Made by a program: the position numbers and the translations under genes. Positions 25,064 through 32,928 of a stretch of 50,546 nt of DNA are shown one piece after another. The first letter of the stretch is position 1. Every line of letters starts with the position of its first letter. The notes under the pieces were generated by a model. That model was not told the origin of the DNA. It did not search any database and worked only from the letters and a program-made list of their open reading frames with translations. The DNA is from a virus: positions 1 to 50,546 of IMG/VR virus record IMGVR_UViG_3300021180_000017; one strand, 5' to 3'.

Positions 25064-25192
25064 ATGCGCCACGTCGTCTACACCCTGTATCTGGGTGACT
25101 ACCATCTCCGTCTGCTTCAGCGGGGATGGCGTGAACATCACTGTCTATTCGTGGATGGTGAAGTCTACATCAAACTCACAATAGGAGGATGA
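25064..25192 (+). CDS. 42-residue hypothetical protein
   Basis: MRHVVYTLYLGDYHLRLLQR then GWREHHCLFVDGEVYIKL. GGGAGGGTTGA lies before the ATG. Unknown. Confidence 0.55.
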   Translation: MRHVVYTLYLGDYHLRLLQRGWREHHCLFVDGEVYIKLTIGG

Positions 25193-25561
25193 ATGGCAGG
25201 CAACAGAGGGAAGACGATGCGTCTTAGACGCTGGGAGAAAAGACGGATGTACGGCAGACGCAAGTACTGCACAGGCTGCGGTCGGCTGTTTGCCTATACT
25301 CACTGGTTGTTGAACCATCGCTATACCTTTCGTTGCGGTGGTATGTTTCGTATTCGGGATGAGCTTACCGGCATACCTCATGTGCCTTTGGTTCCTCCTG
25401 AAATGGAATCTATCCGACAGAGAGTAAGACGTCGCCACAAAGGCAGAATCCCCGGCACTGTCCGTCCATCACGTATGCCGGGAGGGAGTGGCTTCCGTAA
25501 CCATATTCAGGAGGAGAACGGTTATGCGCATCCAATGTACCTGCGGAGAAATCTGCCGTAG
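25193..25561 (+). CDS. Basic protein with CxxC zinc-knuckle-like motif
   Basis: A 122-residue Arg-rich protein. The core YCTGCGRLFAYTHWLLNH followed by FRCGG gives C-x2-C-x14-H-x6-C, a plausible zinc knuckle. AGGAGGATGA overlaps its start. Likely binds nucleic acid; role unknown. Confidence 0.6.
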   Translation: MAGNRGKTMRLRRWEKRRMYGRRKYCTGCGRLFAYTHWLLNHRYTFRCGGMFRIRDELTGIPHVPLVPPEMESIRQRVRRRHKGRIPGTVRPSRMPGGSGFRNHIQEENGYAHPMYLRRNLP

Positions 25562-25727
25562 TCGTACGGTATTTAAGATTCATTGCAGGACCACGCCAGT
25601 CGACGGACTGCACACACAGAACCGGCTGATCCGTCGGTTCAGACCTGCCGGCCCTAACAAGGTCGACCGGAGGAAGGAACGAGAACTGCAGGAAAGGGAA
25701 CGCAATGAGCTTCGGCGGTTCACTTAA
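25524..25727 (+). CDS. Small Cys/His basic protein
   Basis: ATG 25524 (MRIQCTCGEICRSRTVFKIH then CRTTPVDGL) follows CAGGAGGAGAACGG. CTCGEIC and H-C give a compact zinc-finger-like pattern; the C-terminal third is a charged helix KVDRRKERELQERERNE. It overlaps both neighbours in other frames. Confidence 0.6.
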   Translation: MRIQCTCGEICRSRTVFKIHCRTTPVDGLHTQNRLIRRFRPAGPNKVDRRKERELQERERNELRRFT

Positions 25728-26253
25728 ACAATCGTCCCAACTATTCCGACGCTTCGCCCTGTTCATCGACGGGGCGAACGTCTACGCCTCGGCGAAAGCC
25801 CTAGGCTGGGAGATAGATTGGGATAAAGTTTTGGTATACTACAGGAAGAACGATCTCGTCAGGGCGTACTACTACACTGCGATAGCCGAAGGGGAAAGTC
25901 GGCTTCGTCCTATGGTGGATTACCTGGCGTTTAATGGATACGTCCTTAAGACTAAACCGATGAAGATATTCCGAGACCCCGTGACGGGTGTCGTGAAAGA
26001 GAAAGGCAACGTCGATATGGAGCTCGCGCTCGACGCTCTGGACATCTCCGAGTTCGTGACCGACATCGTGATATTCACAGGAGATGGCGACTTCCGTATC
26101 CTAGTCGAAAGACTACAACAGCGTGGTGTTCGTATCCATATCGTATCGACGGTGAAGTCTGATCCGCCGATGTGTGCGAACGAACTCCGTGCACAGTGTG
26201 ATTACTTCGTCGATCTCCAAGACTTACAACTCATATTCAGGAGGGATAAATGA
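25705..26253 (+). CDS. NYN-domain (LabA/DUF88-like) putative ribonuclease
   Basis: A 182-residue protein with the family signatures in order: ALFIDGANVYASAKALG (residues 19-35, catalytic Asp in DGAN), KGNVDMELALDALD (about 98-111) and IVIFTGDGDFRILVERL (about 121-137). These acidic residues build the PIN-like metal site. NYN proteins cleave RNA. In a lytic phage this could process host or phage RNA, or attack a host system. ATGA-coupled to the next gene. Confidence 0.88.
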   Translation: MSFGGSLKQSSQLFRRFALFIDGANVYASAKALGWEIDWDKVLVYYRKNDLVRAYYYTAIAEGESRLRPMVDYLAFNGYVLKTKPMKIFRDPVTGVVKEKGNVDMELALDALDISEFVTDIVIFTGDGDFRILVERLQQRGVRIHIVSTVKSDPPMCANELRAQCDYFVDLQDLQLIFRRDK

Positions 26254-26507
26254 TACTCTGGAAAATAGAATACATCCGTCCTCCTTACATTCACAACAAC
26301 GACGAGATCGTATTCAGACGACACATGTGTGAGTGGTTGTTGCCGCAATCTCTCGCTTCTCACTTGAAGTATAATCCTCGTCATCTCCCTGTGGTAAGGA
26401 AGGAGCCAGACAATGAATACTATTATCTACGGATGTCTATTCGTCGTGCTCTCGACGGTTATCGCGCACTCCGAACCTATCTCCCGCCATCATCCTTCAA
26501 CGATTGA
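26250..26507 (+). CDS. 85-residue hypothetical protein
   Basis: Starts MILWKIEYIRPPYIHNNDEI by ATGA coupling to the NYN gene. The 3' 95 nt overlap another ORF in a different frame. No domain recognised. Confidence 0.55.
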   Translation: MILWKIEYIRPPYIHNNDEIVFRRHMCEWLLPQSLASHLKYNPRHLPVVRKEPDNEYYYLRMSIRRALDGYRALRTYLPPSSFND

Positions 26508-26775
26508 AAGAAAGGTCGAGCATGTCCGTCACCACAGTCGTACTCGCTGTGATCGTCTTCTCGATGACCAGCGCAATCGCCTTAGTCTTAGCTTACCTCT
26601 GGCTAAGCCTGATAGCGTGCGAGATATACCTTCAGGATCGTCGGGATGGGGAGTCGTAAGTCCTGAAGTTATCTACCCGGAAGCGACCGGCACGGCGGTT
26701 TTAGATGCCTGGTCAGGTCGAGTTCCTGTCATAATTTTGGCGCAAATCTACTGGACGTGGAGGCCTGAGACATGA
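26413..26775 (+). CDS. Possible exported 120-residue protein
   Basis: MNTIIYGCLFVVLSTVIAHS is a convincing signal peptide or membrane anchor, and AAGGAGCCAGACA precedes it. The mid-region is less protein-like and is overlapped in another frame by a TM ORF. Its TGA overlaps the start of the next gene (ATGA), which supports it. Confidence 0.4.
   Translation: MNTIIYGCLFVVLSTVIAHSEPISRHHPSTIERKVEHVRHHSRTRCDRLLDDQRNRLSLSLPLAKPDSVRDIPSGSSGWGVVSPEVIYPEATGTAVLDAWSGRVPVIILAQIYWTWRPET
26522..26659 (+). CDS. 45-residue single-TM protein (nested)
   Basis: MSVTTVVLAVIVFSMTSAIA then LVLAYLWLSLIACEIYLQ is nearly all membrane helix, ending in a charged DRRDGES tail. It lies inside the preceding ORF in another frame, with GAAAGGTCGAGC upstream. 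Either or both may be expressed. Confidence 0.45.
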   Translation: MSVTTVVLAVIVFSMTSAIALVLAYLWLSLIACEIYLQDRRDGES

Positions 26776-26963
26776 CTAAGTATTATTTCGGATACCGGAC
26801 AGAGAGAGGAATGATCTGGCCGGTGAAGTACGTCACACACGACGGAAGGAAAGTCGGCGGTGAGTTCGAAGCTGTACAAGTGGTGGAACTTTCAGAGGCT
26901 GACTTCTACGGCAAGAGTTTAAACAGATGTGTGTCTGACAACGAATACAAGCCAGTCGTGTAG
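26772..26963 (+). CDS. 63-residue hypothetical protein
   Basis: MTKYYFGYRTERGMIWPVKY onward, ATGA-coupled. Beta-rich; ends just before a strong promoter. Unknown function. Confidence 0.55.
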   Translation: MTKYYFGYRTERGMIWPVKYVTHDGRKVGGEFEAVQVVELSEADFYGKSLNRCVSDNEYKPVV

Positions 26964-26992
26964 TTGCATCATCTTCCTTCTTTTGCTATAAT
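26964..26992 (+). promoter_or_regulatory. Sigma70 promoter with extended minus 10 (copy 2)
   Basis: TTGCAT (26964-26969), 17 bp, TATAAT (26987-26992), TGC before the minus 10. It shares TTGCATCATCT and TTTGCTATAAT with the promoter at 24189. It drives the genes from 27022. Confidence 0.85.
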
Positions 26993-27021
26993 ATAAGAAC
27001 AATCAAAAAGGGAGAAAATCC

Positions 27022-27273
27022 GTGGTTAGGATAACCCGCGTTCATGGCTTTAGAGAACGTACTAACCAACTCTACCGTAACAGTACGTTAGAAGGCGGTC
27101 ATTCATTGCATGATGACTGTCTAATGTATGGTGGTAGTTGTAAATGTGTATTTATCCAACAATGTCGATACGTCAAGAAGGATGACGGAAATGGGGAACA
27201 GGGTGATCAAAGCGAAGGAACTCAAGATCAAACATCGTCGGATGCGCCAACAAGGCAAGTTCACGATGAATGA
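27022..27273 (+). CDS. Possible 83-residue Cys-rich protein (GTG start)
   Basis: GTG 27022 follows AGGGAGAAAATCC. The protein has a CLMYGGSCKCVFIQQC cluster and a polar end. It overlaps the next gene in a different frame, so the 3' part may be chance. First ORF after the promoter. Confidence 0.4.
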   Translation: MVRITRVHGFRERTNQLYRNSTLEGGHSLHDDCLMYGGSCKCVFIQQCRYVKKDDGNGEQGDQSEGTQDQTSSDAPTRQVHDE

Positions 27274-27808
27274 GATCAAGAAAGATCGTTGGTCTACCAA
27301 CGGCAAACAATTCATCAACACTGGTCGCGTCCCTGTAGCGTCGGTGATGCAGGAATACAAATCCCACACGGGGAACACCCTCTTTAGAACACGGACCGGC
27401 GAGATATTCGTCGCCCGTGATCCGATGGAGTTGTATTTTGTGAGTAAGTTCGCGAAGAAGTACACAGACGCGGAAATCATCGCACTCGGCAAACCCAACG
27501 CAGAAGGATGGAAGACAGCCGAGAGTACACCGTTGGGTGCCGTCAAGGAGAAGTTGTTGCGTCTCGATGCTGATAAAGGCATCATGAAATGGAATCATTT
27601 CAGAATTCGTCGGGAAGATCACATCCATATCGATTTGTTTTTCTCTCCGACGAAAGACCGATGGCTGTACATCCAGGTCAATCCCAAGACTGGCGTGGCC
27701 CATCGTTCTGTCATTTACGGAAGCAAAGAAGTCGCGGAATTCAAAAGAAAGAAAAAGATCGTAACGTGGATTCCGTTGTCTGATCCGAAACAACCTATAC
27801 GCATCTAA
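27182..27808 (+). CDS. 208-residue hypothetical protein
   Basis: Start chosen at ATG 27182 (MTEMGNRVIKAKELKIKHRR) behind AAGAAGG. The N-terminal 35 residues are basic, followed by a mixed alpha/beta domain (KDRWLYIQVNPKTGVAHRSV). Basic surface suggests nucleic-acid contact. Followed by a terminator. Not recognised. Confidence 0.65.
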   Translation: MTEMGNRVIKAKELKIKHRRMRQQGKFTMNEIKKDRWSTNGKQFINTGRVPVASVMQEYKSHTGNTLFRTRTGEIFVARDPMELYFVSKFAKKYTDAEIIALGKPNAEGWKTAESTPLGAVKEKLLRLDADKGIMKWNHFRIRREDHIHIDLFFSPTKDRWLYIQVNPKTGVAHRSVIYGSKEVAEFKRKKKIVTWIPLSDPKQPIRI

Positions 27809-27889
27809 TAACCTTCAGTTAACGATCTAGCCGCGTCGGCTCTGGTCTCTCCCCGGGACTTTGGGCTCCTTCCCCTCGTGGCTGGATAA

Positions 27890-27927
27890 CCCCCGAGTTG
27901 AGTGCGTGAGCATTCCTCGGGGGTTTT
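27890..27927 (+). terminator. Rho-independent terminator
   Basis: CCCCCGAG and CTCGGGGG pair across a 17-nt loop, then TTTT and CATTT. Upstream (27810-27885) lies another GC-rich fold. It separates the 27.2-kb gene from the gene at 27958. Confidence 0.8.
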
Positions 27928-27957
27928 CATTTGCCCATACTTTAAAAGGAGGTAGGG

Positions 27958-28500
27958 ATGGATTGGTTGTATCGGCATTACCCGGAATTACTTGCGATGA
28001 CGTTGGCGTTAATGGTTGTAGCCGGGGGAGTTTACCTCGATCTGTACAAGCGGAAGGTTCGGAAGGCCTTCAGGAAATTCAAGACATCACTACGGGGAAA
28101 AATCATGACGCGGGAAGAACGGGTACAACACAACAAGACAATACAGGGGGATGCGATATACGAGGCGTTGATGAAACTCGTCGAAGATAACAAGCAAACA
28201 AGATACGACGTCCGACATACACTCCGTCGTCTGGCGAATGTCCTAAATATGCCTGACTTTGTCCCAGTCAAGAACCTCTCGATGGAAAATCTCACGACAG
28301 AAGAATTTGAACTTATTCAAGGCATACTGCGAAGCAAGGCAGAACTCAACAAGCTTCTGTTTGCTAAAAAGAAAACTCCAATTCCGGGTCCTAAGCCGGG
28401 TGAAGTCGATAACGTCATGGTGTTTCCGACTGATACGAAGTATCAACCGGGGAAAAAGAAATTCGGTGGTAATCTTCTAAAGAAAGCCGCCATCGTCTAA
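27958..28500 (+). CDS. Membrane-anchored basic protein with FGGN-LLKK tail
   Basis: A 180-residue protein with strong AAAGGAGGTAGGG before the ATG. Residues 10-29 are a TM segment (ELLAMTLALMVVAGGVYLDL), then a Lys/Arg-rich cytoplasmic helix (KRKVRKAFRKFK) and an alpha-helical domain. The C-terminus KKKFGGNLLKKAAIV resembles motifs in the 483- and 101-residue proteins of this cluster. Function unknown; possibly anchors replication at the membrane. Confidence 0.65.
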   Translation: MDWLYRHYPELLAMTLALMVVAGGVYLDLYKRKVRKAFRKFKTSLRGKIMTREERVQHNKTIQGDAIYEALMKLVEDNKQTRYDVRHTLRRLANVLNMPDFVPVKNLSMENLTTEEFELIQGILRSKAELNKLLFAKKKTPIPGPKPGEVDNVMVFPTDTKYQPGKKKFGGNLLKKAAIV

Positions 28501-28523
28501 ACTCATGCAATGAGGAACTGAAC

Positions 28524-29975
28524 ATGGCTAAATACGATTACGTGCATGCGTGTAAGCTCGCCGACAAAGAGTTTCCGGATGCATTGCTGGATGCGCTGTT
28601 GAAGGAACACAAGTCCGGCGCGGGTATCGCAGTGATGGGGGCATTCCCTGATTACCTCGGTACTTTCCATCAACTGGTAAGTCCGAGTACAAAGGACGTC
28701 CAGGAACTCCTCGCCGGTCATAAAGACAAATGTTGTGTCTTGTCTTTCGTCCGTGGACCTGACAAGATGGAGGAAAAACAACTCCAACCTTACGTCGGAT
28801 TGTTCGACACCGACGGCAACACGACTCTCGCAGGATTTCTTTCAGGCAATTTCGAATCGAAAGCCAAAGCCGGAGGAGATTCCGCTGAATTACAGGTATG
28901 GACCAGGCTGGTGGTACCTCAAATCCTCCGGACTGCGAAGAACCACGAAGACGACGCCGCTGAGACATACACTGACATGGCGTCAGACCCGGCGACGGCC
29001 GAACTGATGAAGATGTTCTACGACAAAGTCGGGAACATCACGGTTGTCACCAACGAGGGTCTCATCACGTGGGGTGAAGGCAGGACTGATTTTGATTTTG
29101 GTTGGACTACAGATGCGTGTGGATACGCCGAAGCTACTAAGGTCAACGCCGAACCGGCGAAGCCGGCTGACAAGTCAAGCGGTAAACTCAGTGGCTTCGG
29201 GAAATCCCACAAACCTGAAGGACTATCAGAGACACAGAAGACCCATTCGTCTCAGGTGTCTCTTCCAACTCCCAAGGATGCACCGGGAATTACCCCTGCT
29301 GATGAAGAATGGATCTTCTCTTGTCCTCCGTCGGCCTGGACGAAAGACCAGAAACGAAAGTGGTACCTTGAACACAACATATACATTGACGGAAAAGTCC
29401 TCAATGTGGGAGCCGGTATTGTCCCTGAAGGTTACAAGAATTGTCCGAAGGTAAGAATCAAGAAGAGCCAGATCACGGCTCCAGCTTCGGCTCCGATCAA
29501 ATCTCTCCAAGAAATCCCGAAGGACAAGATCGTCACCAACAGCGGACCGGCAGTCACGACGGAACTCGTCCCGATGATTCCGCCGGCAGAGAAACGTTGG
29601 CTGGCTGAGTATTTCCAGAAGAAAGGTCACGTCCAAGGCACTCTCTCTGAAGGGAAATCAATCATCGATCCGAAGAGGATCGAGAAACTCGAAGAGGACT
29701 GGCCGGCGTTTGTCGAGGCTGCCGGTCTCGACAAGACTATCCAGACGATCTTCTTCACCAACGAGGAACGGAACGACATCATCAAGAACGCCCCGATGTC
29801 TGCCCTCGTGGCGTGGCAAGACATATGTCTTGCACACTACAATCTACTGAAAGAAACAGGCCGTCTCGACAAGGAAATCATCAGTCAGACCGCCGTCGAC
29901 GAGAAAACGAAGGCAAGTCTGGCGAAGACTATCCTCGCACCAGCCAAGAAATTCGGCAACTTCGGCAAGAAGTAA
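28524..29975 (+). CDS. 483-residue hypothetical protein upstream of replication genes
   Basis: N-terminal domain (1-130) has GAGIAVMGAFPDYLGTFHQL and CCVLSFVRGP, then QPYVGLFDTDG, an alpha/beta fold. A Ser/Pro/Lys-rich linker spans about 205-255, and the C-terminal half is helical, ending PAKKFGNFGKK. AGGAACTGAAC precedes the ATG. The multi-domain layout and location before primase suggest a role in early DNA metabolism, but no family is recognised. Confidence 0.6.
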   Translation: MAKYDYVHACKLADKEFPDALLDALLKEHKSGAGIAVMGAFPDYLGTFHQLVSPSTKDVQELLAGHKDKCCVLSFVRGPDKMEEKQLQPYVGLFDTDGNTTLAGFLSGNFESKAKAGGDSAELQVWTRLVVPQILRTAKNHEDDAAETYTDMASDPATAELMKMFYDKVGNITVVTNEGLITWGEGRTDFDFGWTTDACGYAEATKVNAEPAKPADKSSGKLSGFGKSHKPEGLSETQKTHSSQVSLPTPKDAPGITPADEEWIFSCPPSAWTKDQKRKWYLEHNIYIDGKVLNVGAGIVPEGYKNCPKVRIKKSQITAPASAPIKSLQEIPKDKIVTNSGPAVTTELVPMIPPAEKRWLAEYFQKKGHVQGTLSEGKSIIDPKRIEKLEEDWPAFVEAAGLDKTIQTIFFTNEERNDIIKNAPMSALVAWQDICLAHYNLLKETGRLDKEIISQTAVDEKTKASLAKTILAPAKKFGNFGKK

Positions 29976-30110
29976 TACGAACCGCCCGGTATGGCGATCA
30001 CGCCCGATCGGCGGAGAGCCGGGCTGGTACCTAGCATTAAGCTAGGGGCGGAGACACAGGATGATCCACCGTCCTGATGTCTCCGTCATTAGTTTTTATT
30101 GGAGGATGAA
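29976..30110 (+). other. Structured intergenic RNA
   Basis: A 135-nt gap with several perfect stems: GCCCGG/CCGGGC (29983-30024), CCTAGC/GCTAGG (30030-30046), and a long stem that ends in a U tract (30049-30097). It lies between the 483-residue protein and the GGCT-like gene. Probably a termination, processing or regulatory element. Confidence 0.6.
30049..30097 (+). terminator. Terminator-like hairpin
   Basis: CGGAGAC and GTCTCCG with inner CAGGA/TCCTG form a long stem (30049-30085), followed by TCATTAG and TTTTT. The next gene starts only 14 nt later, so it may be a leaky terminator or an mRNA 5' stabiliser. Confidence 0.55.
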
Positions 30111-30737
30111 ATGTTCTTCTCAAGGAAGGTTAAACATCTCGACGGGGAATTATCCCGATACGGAAAGGCCCGGGTGTATACTCCGGATTTGCCTGAGTTG
30201 GAAAAGAAGATGCGATGTACCGTGTTCGTCTACGACGACATGTTGAAGGGCGGTAAACTCCACGAGTACGTCACCCAGACGAACGTCTCAGGACGTTGGC
30301 CTGTCTTTGCAGGCTATACCGTCGATCCGTTCTACCACTGGAAGAAAGACCTCGGCAACGAAAGCACTTCTGTCGTCCTTGAAGATCAAGTGTCAGGCTT
30401 TCAACGTGATCCAATCAAACCCCATCGAGTATGGGGGGAAGTCTATTCTATCCGTCCTATCCAGCTGGTAAAGCTTGACTTTATCAGGGAGAATGGGTTA
30501 CAATTCTTCCGCAAGCGGGTTGACATCTACGTCCCTAACTATAAACTGATTTATTCCAAACAGAACCCACTGCCTGTCTTGGTTGAACCCGAGAAACAGA
30601 CAGTCGAGGCCTATATGTATGTCGGCAACCATTACTATTGGGACAACCAACTCGCCGGTGTTCTCCCATCAAGTCCTGTCGATACGTCAATTCATTTGAA
30701 AGAAGAAATTGGTACATTCACAAAGTTCAAAGTCTAA
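30111..30737 (+). CDS. Gamma-glutamyl cyclotransferase-like (AIG2/GGCT fold) protein
   Basis: Start at ATG 30111, behind GGAGGATGAA. Residues about 40-125 show VFVYDDMLKGGKLHEYV, VFAGYTVDPFYHW and HRVWGEVYSIRPIQLVKLD, the successive elements of the GGCT/AIG2 barrel, in which VYGTL is usual and VYDDM stands here. The loss of the canonical GTL loop suggests altered or lost catalysis. It sits directly before the primase and overlaps it by 29 nt. Role in the phage unknown. Confidence 0.65.
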   Translation: MFFSRKVKHLDGELSRYGKARVYTPDLPELEKKMRCTVFVYDDMLKGGKLHEYVTQTNVSGRWPVFAGYTVDPFYHWKKDLGNESTSVVLEDQVSGFQRDPIKPHRVWGEVYSIRPIQLVKLDFIRENGLQFFRKRVDIYVPNYKLIYSKQNPLPVLVEPEKQTVEAYMYVGNHYYWDNQLAGVLPSSPVDTSIHLKEEIGTFTKFKV

Positions 30738-32283
30738 AGTTGTAGAACTCCATCAGCCTTGTCCTAATCCAGATTGCGGCAGCAGTGACGCGTACTGCGA
30801 GTACGACGACGGCCACGGCTGGTGCTTTTCCTGTAATTACTACAAACCTGGAGATAACGATGCTATCGATAACACAAACTATAGTTATCAATACCTCGAT
30901 CATCGCGGGATTGACGCTAACACTTATGCCTTTTACGGTGCGAAAACGAAAGTTAATCCTACTGGCAAACCTGTATCTATTGGTTTTGAATACAGTAATG
31001 GTAGTATTAAAATCCGTCAATTAGATAAGAAAGCGTTTCATTCTGTCGGAGACATCGGAAAGGCAGGACTGTATGGCAAAAACAAATTCCCAGCAGGAAG
31101 TGCGAGGTACATCACAGTCACAGAAGGAGAACATGATGCGCACAGTCTGTATCAGGTCCTTAAAGCACCTGTCGTTTCTGTTCAATCTAGTGTTACTGCT
31201 GTCCGTGATTGCTCTATTGACAGAGCCTACCTTAACTCATTCGAACGGATATATCTCGCTTTCGATAACGACACTCAAGGTCGAGAGGCTTGTAGGCAAG
31301 TTGCAAGACTTTTTGACTTTAACAAAATCTATGTGGTCAGACTTTCGCCACTGAAGGATGCCAACGATTGGGTTCAGGCGGGTAAGTCCGAAGAGTTAAA
31401 GAAGATATGGTGGAACTCCAAGAAGTATCTACCAGAAACGGTGATATCTTCTTTCTACGAATTTGAGAATATTCTCAAGGAAGAACCTCAGTACGGTATT
31501 CCGTATCCGTTTCCGACCCTGAACCATATGACGTATGGCATCAGACGTGGGGAATCAGTCCTGTTGACTGCCCAAGAAGGTGTCGGCAAGACTGAGATAA
31601 TGCACACGATAGAGCATCAAATCTTGAAGGAGACGAAAGATGCACTGGCGGCAATCTATCTCGAAGAGCCTAAACGGCGACATCTTCAAGCCCTTGCTGG
31701 GATTGAACTTCGCCGACCTATCCACCTTCCCGAGTATGATCCAGGAGTGGGTGAAGTCTACCGTACTCTCACGGAAGTTGTGGGAGTGGATGACCGGCTT
31801 CACGTTTACTCTCACTTTGGGAGCGACGATCCAGAAATACTCCTCGACACAATCAGATTCTTGGTTTCAGCCCGCAATTGCTACTACGTTCTGTTTGACC
31901 ACATTTCAATGGCTGTTAGCGGTCTGGGGGGCGAGGATGAACGCAAAGCCCTCGACTACCTCTCAACCAGACTTGAAATGATGGTGAAGGAGTTGAACTT
32001 CGCACTGATATTCGTGAGCCATGTGAATGATTTAGGCCAGACCCGTGGCTCACGGAACATCGCTAAGGTCGCAGATATCCGTATAGATGCAGTCCGAGAC
32101 CTTATAAATCCTGATCCTGTCATCAGAAATACGACTAAACTGACAATCAGTAAGAATAGATTTAGTGGTAAAACCGGACCAGCCGGCAATCTACTATTCG
32201 ATCCGGCGACTTACACGTTATCTGAATTCACAGGGGAACCAGCAAATGACAACTCAATCGCAAGAAGCAGCAGAGTTGCGTAG
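30709..32283 (+). CDS. Primase-helicase (T7 gp4-like)
   Basis: A 524-residue protein with TTG start (AAGAAGAAA upstream). Domains in order: an N-terminal zinc-binding CPNPDCGSSDAYC...CFSC ribbon (18-42), TOPRIM-type primase motifs EGEHDAHSL and FDNDTQGREA (about 140-195), RecA-like helicase with Walker A AQEGVGKTE (about 288) and Walker B YYVLFDHISM (about 400). T7 gp4 has this organisation (566 residues). It synthesises primers and unwinds DNA at the replication fork. Confidence 0.93.
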   Translation: MVHSQSSKSKVVELHQPCPNPDCGSSDAYCEYDDGHGWCFSCNYYKPGDNDAIDNTNYSYQYLDHRGIDANTYAFYGAKTKVNPTGKPVSIGFEYSNGSIKIRQLDKKAFHSVGDIGKAGLYGKNKFPAGSARYITVTEGEHDAHSLYQVLKAPVVSVQSSVTAVRDCSIDRAYLNSFERIYLAFDNDTQGREACRQVARLFDFNKIYVVRLSPLKDANDWVQAGKSEELKKIWWNSKKYLPETVISSFYEFENILKEEPQYGIPYPFPTLNHMTYGIRRGESVLLTAQEGVGKTEIMHTIEHQILKETKDALAAIYLEEPKRRHLQALAGIELRRPIHLPEYDPGVGEVYRTLTEVVGVDDRLHVYSHFGSDDPEILLDTIRFLVSARNCYYVLFDHISMAVSGLGGEDERKALDYLSTRLEMMVKELNFALIFVSHVNDLGQTRGSRNIAKVADIRIDAVRDLINPDPVIRNTTKLTISKNRFSGKTGPAGNLLFDPATYTLSEFTGEPANDNSIARSSRVA

Positions 32284-32512
32284 ATGGTGGCGTGAACGTG
32301 ATAGTATTTGGGGGTATGTCTACTGCGACCCGAATGGCATCTGGGAAGACGGAGACCTCGGGGCATTCAAGATTGTAAATCTAATAGATTGTGGACAATT
32401 CTTTGTCCTTTCCTCACTAGGAAGAACTGTCCTAAAGTTAAATAAACAAGAAGAAAATCATGTCAAAACTAAGCAATTCAAAGATCGCTTCAATACTCGA
32501 TCGGATAACTGA
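32246..32512 (+). CDS. 88-residue hypothetical protein
   Basis: ATG 32246 (MTTQSQEAAELRRWWRERDS) after GGGGAACCAGCAA; the first 38 nt overlap the primase end. WGYVYCDPNGIWEDGD suggests a small beta domain. Unknown. Confidence 0.6.
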   Translation: MTTQSQEAAELRRWWRERDSIWGYVYCDPNGIWEDGDLGAFKIVNLIDCGQFFVLSSLGRTVLKLNKQEENHVKTKQFKDRFNTRSDN

Positions 32513-32636
32513 AGGCGGCGGATACGACAAGATAGCCGAAGATGTGAAATGTTCTCCCGCGACGATAATGAAGTTAGTAAAGGATTATCCTCTTTGGGCA
32601 TACCTCCGTAAACCGAAGGATTTTCACTATGACTGA
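32460..32636 (+). CDS. Small helix-turn-helix protein
   Basis: A 58-residue protein. YDKIAEDVKCSPATIMKLVK is a classical HTH (about residues 23-42) of the type in resolvase-like or sigma-4-like domains. Short length suggests a DNA-binding regulator. Its stop is ATGA-coupled to the next gene. Confidence 0.6.
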   Translation: MSKLSNSKIASILDRITEGGGYDKIAEDVKCSPATIMKLVKDYPLWAYLRKPKDFHYD

Positions 32637-32862
32637 GAAACTCCGCTACAAATGTAAGTTGTACAATTTCAGAGCAGTCGGTCCTGGACGATTCATCGCT
32701 CAAATCCAACGGTTAGAACCACATAAATTGTTGGGAGAACCAAGGATGGTTAACATCTGTTTTGGTAATCATCTTCAGTTTACTACCACCTCACTGGTAA
32801 CTAGGATTGATTTAGAAAAACGGGAATTCGAGACATTAAACAGCATTTATTGGTATGACTAG
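32629..32862 (+). CDS. 77-residue hypothetical protein
   Basis: MTEKLRYKCKLYNFRAVGPG onward; beta-rich with a central QRLEPHKLLGEPRMV. Coupled to the HTH gene. Unknown. Confidence 0.55.
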   Translation: MTEKLRYKCKLYNFRAVGPGRFIAQIQRLEPHKLLGEPRMVNICFGNHLQFTTTSLVTRIDLEKREFETLNSIYWYD

Positions 32863-32928
32863 GAAATGTACCTGAATTGAAAAATAACGCACCAGCGGGC
32901 TTCTAATTCAATCCTGGGGGTATTATAA

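Noticed and set aside
32876-32915. Near-repeat of the 20950 sequence (AACGCAC...GCGGGCTTC)
   Set aside because: About 19 of 23 bases match by eye; one copy is inside a gene and the other is not, so chance cannot be excluded.
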